A program made the position numbers and the translations under genes. 64,000 bases of DNA. It comes from Streptomyces megasporus (GTDB taxonomy: Bacteria; Actinomycetota; Actinomycetes; Streptomycetales; Streptomycetaceae). The notes below the pieces were generated by a model. That model ran no database searches, had not been told where the DNA came from, and worked only from the letters and a program-made list of their open reading frames with translations. The DNA is taken from assembly GCF_000718985.1 (NCBI RefSeq), contig NZ_JODL01000022.1, forward strand, positions 1 to 64,000, in the 5' to 3' direction. How positions within the stretch are numbered: position 1 is the first letter of the stretch; each line of letters begins with the position of its first letter. This document shows positions 18,046 through 27,230 of the stretch, piece after piece.

Positions 18046-18117
18046 CCTCCGGACCTCCCCCGGACCTCCGTGGCCGCCGGGACCGCGACCGCCGGGACGG
18101 GGGGCGCGGCGCGTCGG

Positions 18118-21100
18118 TCAGCCGGACACCGTGGCGCTCCCGGCCCGGGACTCCCGCGGCCGTTCGGCGTGCTCGGGGCGGCGGAACATCCGGGTGGCCG
18201 TGACCTCGCCGTGCACCGGCTCGGCGTCCGGATCCCGCTTGGGCAGTCCGGGCCGCAGGTGCTCCTCGACGCTGATGTACTTCAGCCCCGCCCGCAGGTC
18301 GGCGTCGTTGCGCAGCCGGATCACCAGCGGGAACTCCGCGAGTGCCGTGGTGTCGAAGAGGCCGGTGGTGTAGATGAGCTGGACGCCGAGCGCGTCGGCG
18401 ACCGCCCGCTGGAGCTCCAGCAGGTAGGTGGCGTTGGCCCGGCCGATGGGGTTGTCGAGGAAGAGCGTGCCCGCGTGCCGGTGCTTGTCGCGACCCCGGT
18501 CGTTGCTCCGCAGGGCGGCCATCGTGCAGTACAGCGCGATGGCGGCGGTCAGCAACTGGCCGCCGGAGAAGACGTCGCCCATCTGCCCGACCGGCACCCG
18601 CTCGGCGCGCAGCACGGCGTCGGGCTTGAGGATCTCCACCGCCACCCCGCGTGGCTGGAGGGCGGCGTGGACACCGCGCAGCAGCAGCGTCATGCCGTCC
18701 CGACGCAGGTCGGAGTTCCGGCGGACGGCCGAGCGGGTGGCCTCGTCGATCACCTCGCCCAGCCGCTCGGTGAGGGCGGCCTGGTCCGGGTCCTCGAAGC
18801 GGATGCGCAGGAACTCCTGCCCGGACCACTCCCCCAGGCCCTCCGGGAGGCGGGAGAGCCGCTGCGCGGAGCGGAGGGTGGCCAACGAGGACTCCACCAG
18901 GCCGCGCAGCCGGTCGACGATGCTGTCGCGGTTGCGCTCCAACTGCTCCAGTTCGTCGGTCAGGACGCGCAGCCGGGGTTCGAAGGCCGCGGCCCAGGAG
19001 GCGGAGTGGTCGGGCAGGGCCGCGGAGGGCAGTTCGCGGATCTGCTGACGGGCCGGAGTGCGCACCTGCTCGTAGCGGGTGGCGTTGGCGTGCCGCACCA
19101 GCACGTCGCACGCCTCGCGGACCGCCGCCTCGGCGGCGGTGAGGTCGGCGGCGCAGCCGCGCAGGGAGCGGCGGGCCTCGGCGGCGGCGCGGCGGGCCGC
19201 GTCCAGGGTGTCGGCGTACGGTTCGGGGTTCGCCGCCCCGTTCCCCTGGCCCGCCTGCCCCGATCCGTTCGTGCCGTGGGGGTCGCGCAGCAGGTCGCGG
19301 AGCATCGCGGCCAGTTCGTCGAACGCGCCGGCCGCGTCCTCGGCGGTGCGGTGGGCCCGTACCAGTTCGGCGTGGGTGTCGCGCGCCGCCTCCAGGGCGT
19401 CGGCGCGGGCGGCCAGTTCGGCGTTGGCCTCCCGCAGCAGTGCCTGGGCCTGTTCGGCGTCGGCGGGCACCAGCTCCTCGGGCAGCTCGGTGTGGGCCTC
19501 GCCGTTCCCGGGCGCCAGACGTTCGGCCTCGCCGCGCAGCCGGCCGAGCTGTTCGCTGGCGGCCGAGGCACGGGACTCCAACATGTGAACCAGGGCCTCG
19601 GCGCGGGCGGCGGCGGCCTGCCGGGAGGGCCCGTCGGCGCCGTCGGGCCCCTCCAGAAGCTGGGCGGCACGGGTGCGGACCTTGTTGGTGAGCCGGTCCA
19701 GGGCGGCGCGCGCGGCGCTCTCGTCGCCCTCGGCGCGGGCCTGTTCGGCGCGCAGGTCGGCGCCGACACCGACCTTCTCGTAGAGCTGGGAGGCCGCGCG
19801 GTAGGCCTCGCGCAGGGCGGGCAGGGAGGCCCGCGGCTCGGTGGAGGGTTCGGCGTCGGCCCCGTCCGCCGCCTCGCCGAGCCCCTCGGGGGCGTCGGGC
19901 GCCCCCGCGATCTCGGCGCGTTCGCCGCGCAGCGCGCGGGCGGTGCGGCGGGCGTCGTCGGCGGCCCGCTGGGCGGCGCGGCGGTCCTCGTCGGCGGCGC
20001 GGGCCCGCTCCAGACAGGCGGCGGCGCGGGCCTCGGCCTCGGCGACCTCCGCGGCCAGCTCCCGCAGCCGCGCCTGCCACGTGGCGCGCTCCCGCAGCCG
20101 GAAGGCGAGCCCGGTCAGGGCGTCGGCGGAACGGCGGGCCCGCTGGGCGCGCTCCTGCCGTTCGTCGCGTACGCGGGCGGCCTCGGCCGCCGTCTCCTCG
20201 GCCTCGGCGGCGGCCGTACGGGCCTCTTCCAACTGTCGCCGGGCCGTCTCGGCGACCTCCGCGGCGGCGTGGGCGCCGGCGGCCAGCTCGGCCAGGCGGC
20301 CGGGCGGGCAGCCGGTGCGCCAGGAGGCGAGTCGGGCGGCCAGGGACCGGTCGGCGGAGAGCCGTGCCGCCAGGGCGCGGATCTCCTCGTCGCGGGCGCC
20401 GGCGCGCTCGCGCAGTTGGCGGCGCTCGGTGTCGGCGGCGCGCTCGTCGTGCATGGCCGGGTTGGGCGGCACGAGGAAGACGCCGTCGTCCTCCCCTCCG
20501 TCGGGCGGGGGGACGGGGGCCAGCAGCGCGGCGGCGGTGCCGACGGCGACGGCGGAGCGGGGCAGCAGGGCGGCGCTTCCCAGGACCTCGCGGGCCCGGG
20601 CGTGGCTGTCCGGGTCGGTGATGACGACGCCGTCGACCAGTTCGGGGCGGGCGGCGAGGACGGCGGCGTGGTCCGCCGGGTCCACGGCCTGGGCGAGGTA
20701 GCGCCAGCCGGGGAGGGCGGGGATGCCGTGCTCGCCCAGGTACTCGACGGTGGCCAGGACGTCGGGGCCGGGGGGCAGCAGCCCGCCGTCGCCGAGGGCG
20801 CCGAGGATGCGGGCGTCGTCGGCGGCGGCGGTGCGCAGGTCGAACAGTCGGCGTTCGGCCGCGGCGATGGTCTCGTCCAGCAGGTCGCGCAAGGTCTCGG
20901 CGTTGCGGTCCAGTTCCCCGGCGTCGAGCGCGGCCGATCGGCCGGCCCGGTCGGCGGGCTCCTGGGTGCGTTGGCCGGGCACCGGGGAGCCGTCCGTGTC
21001 GGAACCGGGCAGGCCCAGCAGCTCGACCAGGCGCTCCTCCGCGCCCAGGGCCTCGGCGGCACGGCGTTCGGCGGCGTACACGGCGTCGGCCGCCTCGGCG

Positions 21101-22848
21101 GCGTCGGCGGCGCGGGCTGCGGCGAGTTCGGCGCGGGTCAGGGCGGCGGCGGTCTCCCGGGCGCGCTCGGCGGTGCGGCGCGCGGTCTCCCTCGCGGTCT
21201 CCCAGGCGGCGACGGCGGCCTTCTCGGCGTCGCCGGCGGCCAGCGCGGCGCGGGCCGGATCGACGTCGGACGAGGAGCCGTCCAGCCAGCCGGCCCGTAC
21301 CGCCTCGGCCGTCTCCTGCTCGACCTCGGCCAGGCGTTGGCGCAGGTGGTCGCTCTCGCTGCGGGCGCGCTGGGCCTCGGTGGCGGCGGTGGTGGCGTCG
21401 CGGTGGGCGGCCTCGCCCGTGGCCTGGAGGGCGGCGGAGCGCTCCTCCTCCTCGGCGGCGAGGTGTTCGGCCTTCTCCGCCGCGGCCTGCAGGGCCCGCA
21501 CCAACTCCCCGGCGGCGCGGGCCCGGGCGGCCAGGGCGGGGGCGGCGTCGCGTTCGGCCTCGCGGATGGCCGCGGCCACCCGGGCGGCCCGGTCGGCGGC
21601 GGCGCGGTGGGCCAGCACCGTCTCGGTGGCCTGCCAGGCGGCGTGGAGGGTGCGGGCGTCGCTCAGTTCGCGGCGCTGGGCGGCGGCGCCCTTCTCGGCG
21701 GCGGCCAGGGCCAGGGAGGCGTGACGGTAGGCGAGTTCGGCGGCGATGAGCGCGGCGCGCTCGCGGCCTCGTTCGGCGGCGGTGACGGCGTGGGCCGCCT
21801 GGTCGGCCCGCTCGGCGAGTTCGGCGGCCCGGCCGCGCTCCTCGATGCCTCGGGCGGCCAGCCGCCGGGCGAGGGTGCGGGTGCGCTGCTCGGCCCCGGC
21901 GTGGACGGCGCGGGCCGTCTCGCGGCGGTGCGCGGCCTCGGTGATGCGCCGCAGCAGGTCCAGGGAGCCGGCGGTGAAGTCGCGCTCGGCGGTGAGTTCG
22001 GCGCGGCGGCCGAGCTTGTGGGCGAAGCCGTGCACCAGGTCGGCCAGGCCGTCGGTGTCGCGGGTGTCGGTGACGGCGCGCAGCAGCAGGTCGGTGAAGT
22101 CGGAGTCGTTCTTGACGGCGAAGAGTCCGGCGGCCTCGCCCTCGTCGGCGTTCATCTCCCGCTGGTAGCGGAAGAGCTCCGGGTCCAGGCCGAGGTTGCC
22201 CAGGTGCTCGTTCCAGCGCTCGTGGACCTCTTCCCAGACCACGTCGAGGTTGGGGTAGGCCTTGCCCGTCTCGACCAGGACGTCGCGGAAGCCCTTCATG
22301 GTGCGGCGCCGGCCGCGGGCGGCGGAGGTGCCCTCGGGGACGGGCCCGACCGCGGTGGACTCGGCGACCGGCAGGGAGTCCAGGCTCAGACCGGGGCCGG
22401 GCCGGAAGCTGTACCACGCCTCGGCGAACTTCCGCGGGTCGTTGGAGACCTGCCGGCCACGCCACTCGCTGACCTTGCCGACGACGACGGTCTCGCCGGT
22501 GACGGTGTGCTGCCACTCCAGGGCGACGTGTCCGCAGTCCTCGGCCAGCAGGAACTTGCGGAGCACGCCGGAGCTGGCGCCGCCGAGGGTGTTGCGGTGG
22601 CCGGGCAGCATCACCGAGAAGATCAGCTTGAGCAGGACGGACTTGCCGCCGCCGTTCTCCAGGAAGAGGACGCCCGCGGGCGCGGGGCGGCGCGGAGGCC
22701 CGACCGGCTCCTCCTCGAAGAAGTCGCCCTGGGCGGGGGCGGGGCTGGGCACCGGATCGCCGACCCCGCGCAGGTCCAGCACGGTGTCGGCGTAGCGCGC
22801 ACCGGCGGGCCCGATGGAGTAGAGGCGGATCCGGGACAGCTCGTACAT
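18118..22848 (-). CDS. SMC-like coiled-coil ATPase (MukB/MksB/JetC-like)
   Basis: A 1576-residue protein with SMC architecture. An N-terminal ATPase lobe carries a Walker A reading LENGGGKS (63-70). Long Ala/Arg/Glu-rich coiled coils (about 230-640 and 810-1330) flank a globular hinge near 660-800. The C-terminal lobe has the ABC signature SGGQ (about 1428) and a Walker B strand LFLDNPIG (1462-1469). The Walker B catalytic glutamate is Asn1466, and the first Gly of the P-loop is Leu. It should act with the two proteins encoded immediately upstream as a non-canonical condensin that binds, loops or compacts DNA. The gene begins 28 bp after its upstream neighbour. Confidence 0.8.
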   Translation of the reverse strand: MYELSRIRLYSIGPAGARYADTVLDLRGVGDPVPSPAPAQGDFFEEEPVGPPRRPAPAGVLFLENGGGKSVLLKLIFSVMLPGHRNTLGGASSGVLRKFLLAEDCGHVALEWQHTVTGETVVVGKVSEWRGRQVSNDPRKFAEAWYSFRPGPGLSLDSLPVAESTAVGPVPEGTSAARGRRRTMKGFRDVLVETGKAYPNLDVVWEEVHERWNEHLGNLGLDPELFRYQREMNADEGEAAGLFAVKNDSDFTDLLLRAVTDTRDTDGLADLVHGFAHKLGRRAELTAERDFTAGSLDLLRRITEAAHRRETARAVHAGAEQRTRTLARRLAARGIEERGRAAELAERADQAAHAVTAAERGRERAALIAAELAYRHASLALAAAEKGAAAQRRELSDARTLHAAWQATETVLAHRAAADRAARVAAAIREAERDAAPALAARARAAGELVRALQAAAEKAEHLAAEEEERSAALQATGEAAHRDATTAATEAQRARSESDHLRQRLAEVEQETAEAVRAGWLDGSSSDVDPARAALAAGDAEKAAVAAWETARETARRTAERARETAAALTRAELAAARAADAAEAADAVYAAERRAAEALGAEERLVELLGLPGSDTDGSPVPGQRTQEPADRAGRSAALDAGELDRNAETLRDLLDETIAAAERRLFDLRTAAADDARILGALGDGGLLPPGPDVLATVEYLGEHGIPALPGWRYLAQAVDPADHAAVLAARPELVDGVVITDPDSHARAREVLGSAALLPRSAVAVGTAAALLAPVPPPDGGEDDGVFLVPPNPAMHDERAADTERRQLRERAGARDEEIRALAARLSADRSLAARLASWRTGCPPGRLAELAAGAHAAAEVAETARRQLEEARTAAAEAEETAAEAARVRDERQERAQRARRSADALTGLAFRLRERATWQARLRELAAEVAEAEARAAACLERARAADEDRRAAQRAADDARRTARALRGERAEIAGAPDAPEGLGEAADGADAEPSTEPRASLPALREAYRAASQLYEKVGVGADLRAEQARAEGDESAARAALDRLTNKVRTRAAQLLEGPDGADGPSRQAAAARAEALVHMLESRASAASEQLGRLRGEAERLAPGNGEAHTELPEELVPADAEQAQALLREANAELAARADALEAARDTHAELVRAHRTAEDAAGAFDELAAMLRDLLRDPHGTNGSGQAGQGNGAANPEPYADTLDAARRAAAEARRSLRGCAADLTAAEAAVREACDVLVRHANATRYEQVRTPARQQIRELPSAALPDHSASWAAAFEPRLRVLTDELEQLERNRDSIVDRLRGLVESSLATLRSAQRLSRLPEGLGEWSGQEFLRIRFEDPDQAALTERLGEVIDEATRSAVRRNSDLRRDGMTLLLRGVHAALQPRGVAVEILKPDAVLRAERVPVGQMGDVFSGGQLLTAAIALYCTMAALRSNDRGRDKHRHAGTLFLDNPIGRANATYLLELQRAVADALGVQLIYTTGLFDTTALAEFPLVIRLRNDADLRAGLKYISVEEHLRPGLPKRDPDAEPVHGEVTATRMFRRPEHAERPRESRAGSATVSG

Positions 22849-22876
22849 GGCGGGACTCTCGTCGCTCGGGGTGGGG

Positions 22877-23881
22877 TCAGCTACGGAAGGGCAGTCCGGC
22901 GTCGACGGCCGTGTCGGGGTCGTCGGCGTCGGAGGGCGGCAGCAGGGTGGCGCTGCCGTCGCTGATCGGGACGATGCCCAGCTCCAGCAGTTCGGTCATG
23001 GCGGCGCTGCCGGCCATGTCGCGCACCTGGAGCTGGTAGCGGGCGGTGGTGCGGTAGGTGCCTCCCGCGTCGTCGCCGGTGCGCTGGAGGAAGCCGGAGT
23101 CGGCGAGGAAGGCGGCGGCCTTGGCGACGATCCCGGTGGTGGAGCCGGCCAGGCGGCGGGCGTCCTTGGTGGCTCCGGTGGAGCTGCGCCGCGCGTACAC
23201 CCGCCAGGCGGCCTCCAGACCGGGCGCGTCGCTGACCGGGTCGGTGTTCTCCCCCTCCCGCTCGGCTCGCTCCTCCAGCCGTCGGCAGGCCTGGCGGACG
23301 AAGGCGTCCACGCCGTTGACGGTGATCCGGCCGACGTAGCCGTCGTCGGCCAGGTCCTCGGGGCGGGGGAAGGCCAGGGCGGCGATGGCCAGGTGGGCCA
23401 GGCCGTGGAGGAAACGGTCGACGGAGTCGGCGGCGGCCCGCCGGGCGTAGTCGCCCAGCCGTACGGCGAAGACGGAGTCCTCGGCCGCGGTGACCACCAT
23501 CCCGGCGCGGGAGGAGACCTCCAGCACGACCAGCCCGAGGCCGGTGGCGACGGCGTCGGCGAGCCGGGCGAAGGCGGGATCCTCCCGGTGGCGCCGCAGC
23601 AGGTCGGCGTACTCGGCGTCGCGGGCGGGCAGCAGTTTGGGCTGGAGCCCGAAGGAGACCAGCCGGGCGGCGTCCGCGGCGTCCGCGGGGGTGACGTGGG
23701 TCGATGACGGCGCGGGGGACGGCGCGGGGGGCTCGAAGGGCGCCGTCGGGGAACCGGCGGAACCGGCCTCGCCGTGCCCGTCGGAGCGTCCCTCGAACCG
23801 CTCGCCGCTCTCCGGCGTGCCCTCCCCCTGGTGGGGCCCCCGGGGTCCGTACTCGTATCCGTACTCGCCGTACTCGCTCAC
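22877..23881 (-). CDS. winged-helix KITE-like subunit (MksE/JetB-like)
   Basis: A 334-residue protein. The first 65 residues are Gly/Pro/Ser/Tyr-rich and disordered; the remainder is a helical and winged-helix-type fold. By operon position between a kleisin-like and an SMC-like gene it corresponds to MukE/MksE/JetB. Direct sequence similarity is not evident by eye, so the assignment is mainly from context. The GTG start (23881) overlaps the preceding stop as GTGA, indicating translational coupling and stoichiometric production. Confidence 0.65.
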   Translation of the reverse strand: MSEYGEYGYEYGPRGPHQGEGTPESGERFEGRSDGHGEAGSAGSPTAPFEPPAPSPAPSSTHVTPADAADAARLVSFGLQPKLLPARDAEYADLLRRHREDPAFARLADAVATGLGLVVLEVSSRAGMVVTAAEDSVFAVRLGDYARRAAADSVDRFLHGLAHLAIAALAFPRPEDLADDGYVGRITVNGVDAFVRQACRRLEERAEREGENTDPVSDAPGLEAAWRVYARRSSTGATKDARRLAGSTTGIVAKAAAFLADSGFLQRTGDDAGGTYRTTARYQLQVRDMAGSAAMTELLELGIVPISDGSATLLPPSDADDPDTAVDAGLPFRS

Positions 23882-25392
23882 GACGCACCCTCCGTGCGGT
23901 CCGCTGCCATGCCCGCCGCGTCCAGCAGGGCGGTGCCCACGACGAGGTCGGCGCCGCCGAACTCCGGGTCGTCCAGTTCCGTGCCGTCGTCCACGGCGAA
24001 CAGCAGCCGCCGCTCGCCCTGCCGGTAGGCGGTGCCGACCGGGGGGCTGGCGGCGTGGACCGCCAGCAGGGCCACCAGGTACGGCAGGTCCGGGTCGCGG
24101 CGCCGGGCCTCGGCCAGCAGGCCCGACAGGCGGCGCGGGGCGTCCGGGGGCAGGTCGAGCAGTTCCCTGGCGGCCTCCAGTTGCTCCTCGGTGAAGCGGC
24201 TGTCGTCGGGGGTGGCGACCAGGTCGGGCTCGGGCATCTCGGCGCCCAGGTGCTCACGGGGGGCGGGCGGGGTGAGGAGCATCTCGGTGAGGTCCCCCAG
24301 GCGGACGGCGGCGGGGGCGCGCAGCCCGGTGCCGCGGGCGAAGAAGGCGTCGGTGACCTTCGTCGCCCGCTCCACGGGCAGCGGCAGCACCGGGGCGAGG
24401 AGCTGCCCGTACACGTCCAGACCGGCGCGGGCGGCGGGCGGGGCGAACGCCTGGCGGTCCTGCTCGGCGCGGAAGAGCGGGCCGGCCTCCAGCAGTCGGG
24501 ACTGGAGCTGGGTGTGGCGCCGGATGCAGTCCTTGACGATGTCGACCAGTTCGGCGGCGCGCAGTTTGTTCTCCGCGCTCTCCGCCTCGTCGCGCGCCCG
24601 ACGGATGTTGGTGAGGATGGCGTTCTCGTGCCGGTAGCGGTCGGCCACGTGGTCGAGCGCCTCGGCGATCAGGTCGGGCACGGTGTTGAGCCAGTCGACC
24701 GCGCGGACGTTGCGCCGGGTGGCCTCCAGGGTGCGGCGCAGCGTCTCGGCGTACTGGACGGTGCGGTAGCGGGCCTGCTCGGCGGCGAGCTGGGCGTCGG
24801 CGAGCCGGCCGCGGCTGACCAGCACCTCCAGCTTGACCTCGGCGGCGATCTGCGCGCTGGTGACGTCGGTGTCCAGGGCGCCGACCAGGACGTTGACCGC
24901 CTCGTCAGTGGTGCGCAGGTAGACGCCCCCGCCCGGACCGGGCACCTCCTCGATCAGCTTGAAGTCGTAGTCGCGCCGCACGTACTCCCCGTCGGGGCCG
25001 AAGGTGCCGTAGACGGCGCGGAAGCCGCGGTCGACGCTGCCGACGTTGATCAGGTTCTCCAGGACCCAGCGGGCGACCCGCTCGTGCTCGGCGGCGGGCC
25101 GGTGCGGGGCCTGGGCGGCGACCCGCGGCAGCAGCCGGGCCACGATCTCCTCGTGGTCGGCGCCGGTGTCGAAGTCCATGTGCAGGGTGACCAGGTCGAT
25201 GGCGGCCAGGGCCACCTCCGCCATCGCGTACGTGCCGTACTCCCCGGCCAGGTTGGCCTTGCGCGCGTCCAGGTCGTGCAGGGGCGCGGTGCACGCGAGC
25301 GCCCTGAGCCGCCGGGCCAGGCCCTCGTCGGCGGCCGGGCCCGGTGCGGGGCGGACGGCACCGGGGGACGAAGCGGATACGACTGTGGTCAC
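23878..25392 (-). CDS. kleisin-like subunit (MukF/MksF/JetA-like)
   Basis: A 504-residue protein. The N-terminal part (about 30-170) looks like paired winged-helix/dimerisation elements (for example YLRTTDEAVNVLVGAL). A charged helical middle follows (about 180-310), and the C-terminal half (about 330-490) would carry the second SMC-contacting domain. This is the layout of MukF/JetA-type kleisins. It is first in a three-gene operon with the KITE-like and SMC-like genes. The GTG at 25392 has no ribosome site but lies 7 nt after a -10-like TAATCT, so the message is probably leaderless. Confidence 0.65.
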   Translation of the reverse strand: MTTVVSASSPGAVRPAPGPAADEGLARRLRALACTAPLHDLDARKANLAGEYGTYAMAEVALAAIDLVTLHMDFDTGADHEEIVARLLPRVAAQAPHRPAAEHERVARWVLENLINVGSVDRGFRAVYGTFGPDGEYVRRDYDFKLIEEVPGPGGGVYLRTTDEAVNVLVGALDTDVTSAQIAAEVKLEVLVSRGRLADAQLAAEQARYRTVQYAETLRRTLEATRRNVRAVDWLNTVPDLIAEALDHVADRYRHENAILTNIRRARDEAESAENKLRAAELVDIVKDCIRRHTQLQSRLLEAGPLFRAEQDRQAFAPPAARAGLDVYGQLLAPVLPLPVERATKVTDAFFARGTGLRAPAAVRLGDLTEMLLTPPAPREHLGAEMPEPDLVATPDDSRFTEEQLEAARELLDLPPDAPRRLSGLLAEARRRDPDLPYLVALLAVHAASPPVGTAYRQGERRLLFAVDDGTELDDPEFGGADLVVGTALLDAAGMAADRTEGAS

Positions 25393-25399
25393 GTGGCAC

Positions 25400-25405
25400 A
25401 GATTA
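25400..25405 (-). promoter_or_regulatory. -10 element for a leaderless condensin operon transcript
   Basis: On the minus strand TAATCT ends 7 nt before the GTG of the kleisin-like gene. That spacing places the transcription start at or next to the start codon, and there is no Shine-Dalgarno sequence. No good TTGACA-like box is seen 17-18 bp further upstream, which is common for leaderless actinomycete promoters. Confidence 0.5.
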
Positions 25406-25481
25406 GGCGCTGCCACCGACAAGATCGAAACGGCGAGGGGGAGCCCCCTCGGGGCGGCGCCCGTCGGGCGGACCGTCCGGG

Positions 25482-26942
25482 TCAGCGGGCCGCGCCACCG
25501 GAGCCGAGCCTGCCGCGGACGGCGCTCTGCACCCCCTCCTCCTCGGCCGGGTCGGTGGCGAGCCGGCGCAGGCGTTCCACGACCCGGACGTCGCCGGTGG
25601 TGGCGTGGCGGGCGGCGATCTCGCGGGTGGACTCCTCGCAGTCCCACAGGCACTCGATGGCCGGCCCCGCCGGGAAGGACGCGTCGGTGGCGGCCAGGGC
25701 GCGGGCCGTCCGACCGCGCAGTTGGGAGGAGGTGGTCTCGCGGTAGACGTGGCGCAGGAGGGGGACGGCGCACCGCACGGTCAGCCGGCCGGCGCCGTCG
25801 ATCAGCGCCCCCAGGACCGGGGAGTCGGCCCCCTCGGCGCGGACGGTGCGCCGCAGGGCGGCCAGGACCGTTCCGGTGTCGTCCCGGCCGCCGTGGCAGG
25901 CGAGCATCACGGCCGCCGCCGTGCCCAGTCCGTCCTCGCGCCGGGCCCATCGGCGGGCCCGGTCCACGGCGGCCGTGCCGCGCATCCGGGAGAAGGCGGA
26001 CAGCGCGGACCGCGCCACGGCGCCGGACGGGTCGTCCACGGGGTCGGCCGGCTCGGTCGCGGCCCTCTCGATCAGGTCGAGGACGTCGGGGTCGCCGCGC
26101 TCGGCGAGGTGGCGCAGGGCGACGGCGCGCGCGGCGGCGGGACCGCCGCGGGCGGCGGCGAGCAGTTCGGGGCGGTCCTCCGGCCCGGCGACCGCGGCCA
26201 GACAGCGGGCCGCGGCGGCCTCGCGCCGCTGTGGATCGCCGTCGGGGGTGTCCTGTCGGGCCCATTCGAGCACCTCGCGCACGCTCCAGCCGGGGCGTGG
26301 CCCGGTGGGGCGCAGTTGGCGCCGCCACCGGTCGAAGGAGCCCTGTTCACGGGCGCGCTCGATGCGTCTGGCCTGGGCCGGGCGGGCCGGGTCCTCGGCC
26401 CACAGCCGCCAGGGCCGGGGTTCGTAGGCGTCCCGGACGGCCGCGGCCAGCGCCGCCTCGCCCTCGGGGGTGTGCGGGAAGCGCGCCAGGACGGCGGGGC
26501 CGAGCGAGCGCAGTCCGGCGTCGTCGTCGCGGACGGCCAGCTCGTCCAGGGCCCACTGCCAGTTCGCGCCGTGCGCGGTGTAGCGGCGCAGCAGCAGCAG
26601 CGCGCCGCGGTCGCCGTAGGAGGCCAGGTGACCGAGGACGGAGAGGGCCAGGCCGGTGCGTTCCTCGGCGGTGTCGACGTGGTCGGTGGGGTGGAAGAGG
26701 TGGTCCTCGATCTCGTCGAGGCCGGCGTCGAGGTCGCGGTGGAGACGCGCGTAGTACAGGGAGCGGTGTTCAAGCTGCCAGTCCTGCCGGGGATCGCGCC
26801 GCAGACACCGGCCCAGCGCGGCGAGCGCCTCCGCCCTCGGGGCCGCGAGGGCGTGCAGCGTGCCGTCGCCGCGGCCTCTCTGGAGGAGGCCCAACAGCGT
26901 GCCGCTGGGCGCTATGTCGGAATCGACGGAATCGGCGAACAT
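25482..26942 (-). CDS. HEAT-repeat protein upstream of the SMC-like operon
   Basis: A 486-residue protein made largely of helical HEAT/Armadillo-type repeats. Recurrent LA..A..LA..GD..ALPLL units run from about residue 90 to the end. The opening SGTLLGLLQRGRGDGTLHAL is distinctive. No enzyme motif is seen, so it is most likely a scaffold. It ends 89 bp before the kleisin-like gene on the same strand. HEAT proteins are partners of eukaryotic condensin and cohesin, which makes the position notable, but no bacterial precedent is claimed. The start is the ATG at 26942, without an obvious ribosome site. Confidence 0.75.
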   Translation of the reverse strand: MFADSVDSDIAPSGTLLGLLQRGRGDGTLHALAAPRAEALAALGRCLRRDPRQDWQLEHRSLYYARLHRDLDAGLDEIEDHLFHPTDHVDTAEERTGLALSVLGHLASYGDRGALLLLRRYTAHGANWQWALDELAVRDDDAGLRSLGPAVLARFPHTPEGEAALAAAVRDAYEPRPWRLWAEDPARPAQARRIERAREQGSFDRWRRQLRPTGPRPGWSVREVLEWARQDTPDGDPQRREAAAARCLAAVAGPEDRPELLAAARGGPAAARAVALRHLAERGDPDVLDLIERAATEPADPVDDPSGAVARSALSAFSRMRGTAAVDRARRWARREDGLGTAAAVMLACHGGRDDTGTVLAALRRTVRAEGADSPVLGALIDGAGRLTVRCAVPLLRHVYRETTSSQLRGRTARALAATDASFPAGPAIECLWDCEESTREIAARHATTGDVRVVERLRRLATDPAEEEGVQSAVRGRLGSGGAAR

Positions 26943-27230
26943 AGGGTCAGCATCCGGTGTGGGGTGCGGGGCCGGCAACGGGATTTCCGTCGCGCGCCGT
27001 TCTCGCCGGTCAACCGCCGCTTCCCCTCCCGTCTCCCGCGGTTTCCCACGGTTCTCCCACGGCGTCGTCGTGCCCGGCCAAAGCGGGCGCTCCGGCCGCC
27101 GAAGGATACCGGGAGCACGGCCCCACCGCGCCTGCCGGAACGGAAACGGAACCATCGGCTCCGGTCCCGCTCGGGTCCGTGCGGGACGACGCCCGACCGG
27201 GTGGGGCCCCTCGACGCGGCTCCGGGCCGC

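Noticed and set aside
18070..22965. A 1631-codon open frame on the plus strand opposite the SMC-like gene
   Set aside because: It is an antisense shadow created by high G/C codon bias: Gly/Val/Leu-rich, no domain logic, and it runs across three real genes' boundaries.
18118..26942. Complete Wadjet defence system
   Set aside because: No JetD/TOPRIM nuclease gene lies next to the three condensin-like genes, and the SMC Walker motifs differ from those I recall for JetC; calling it Wadjet would overstate the evidence.
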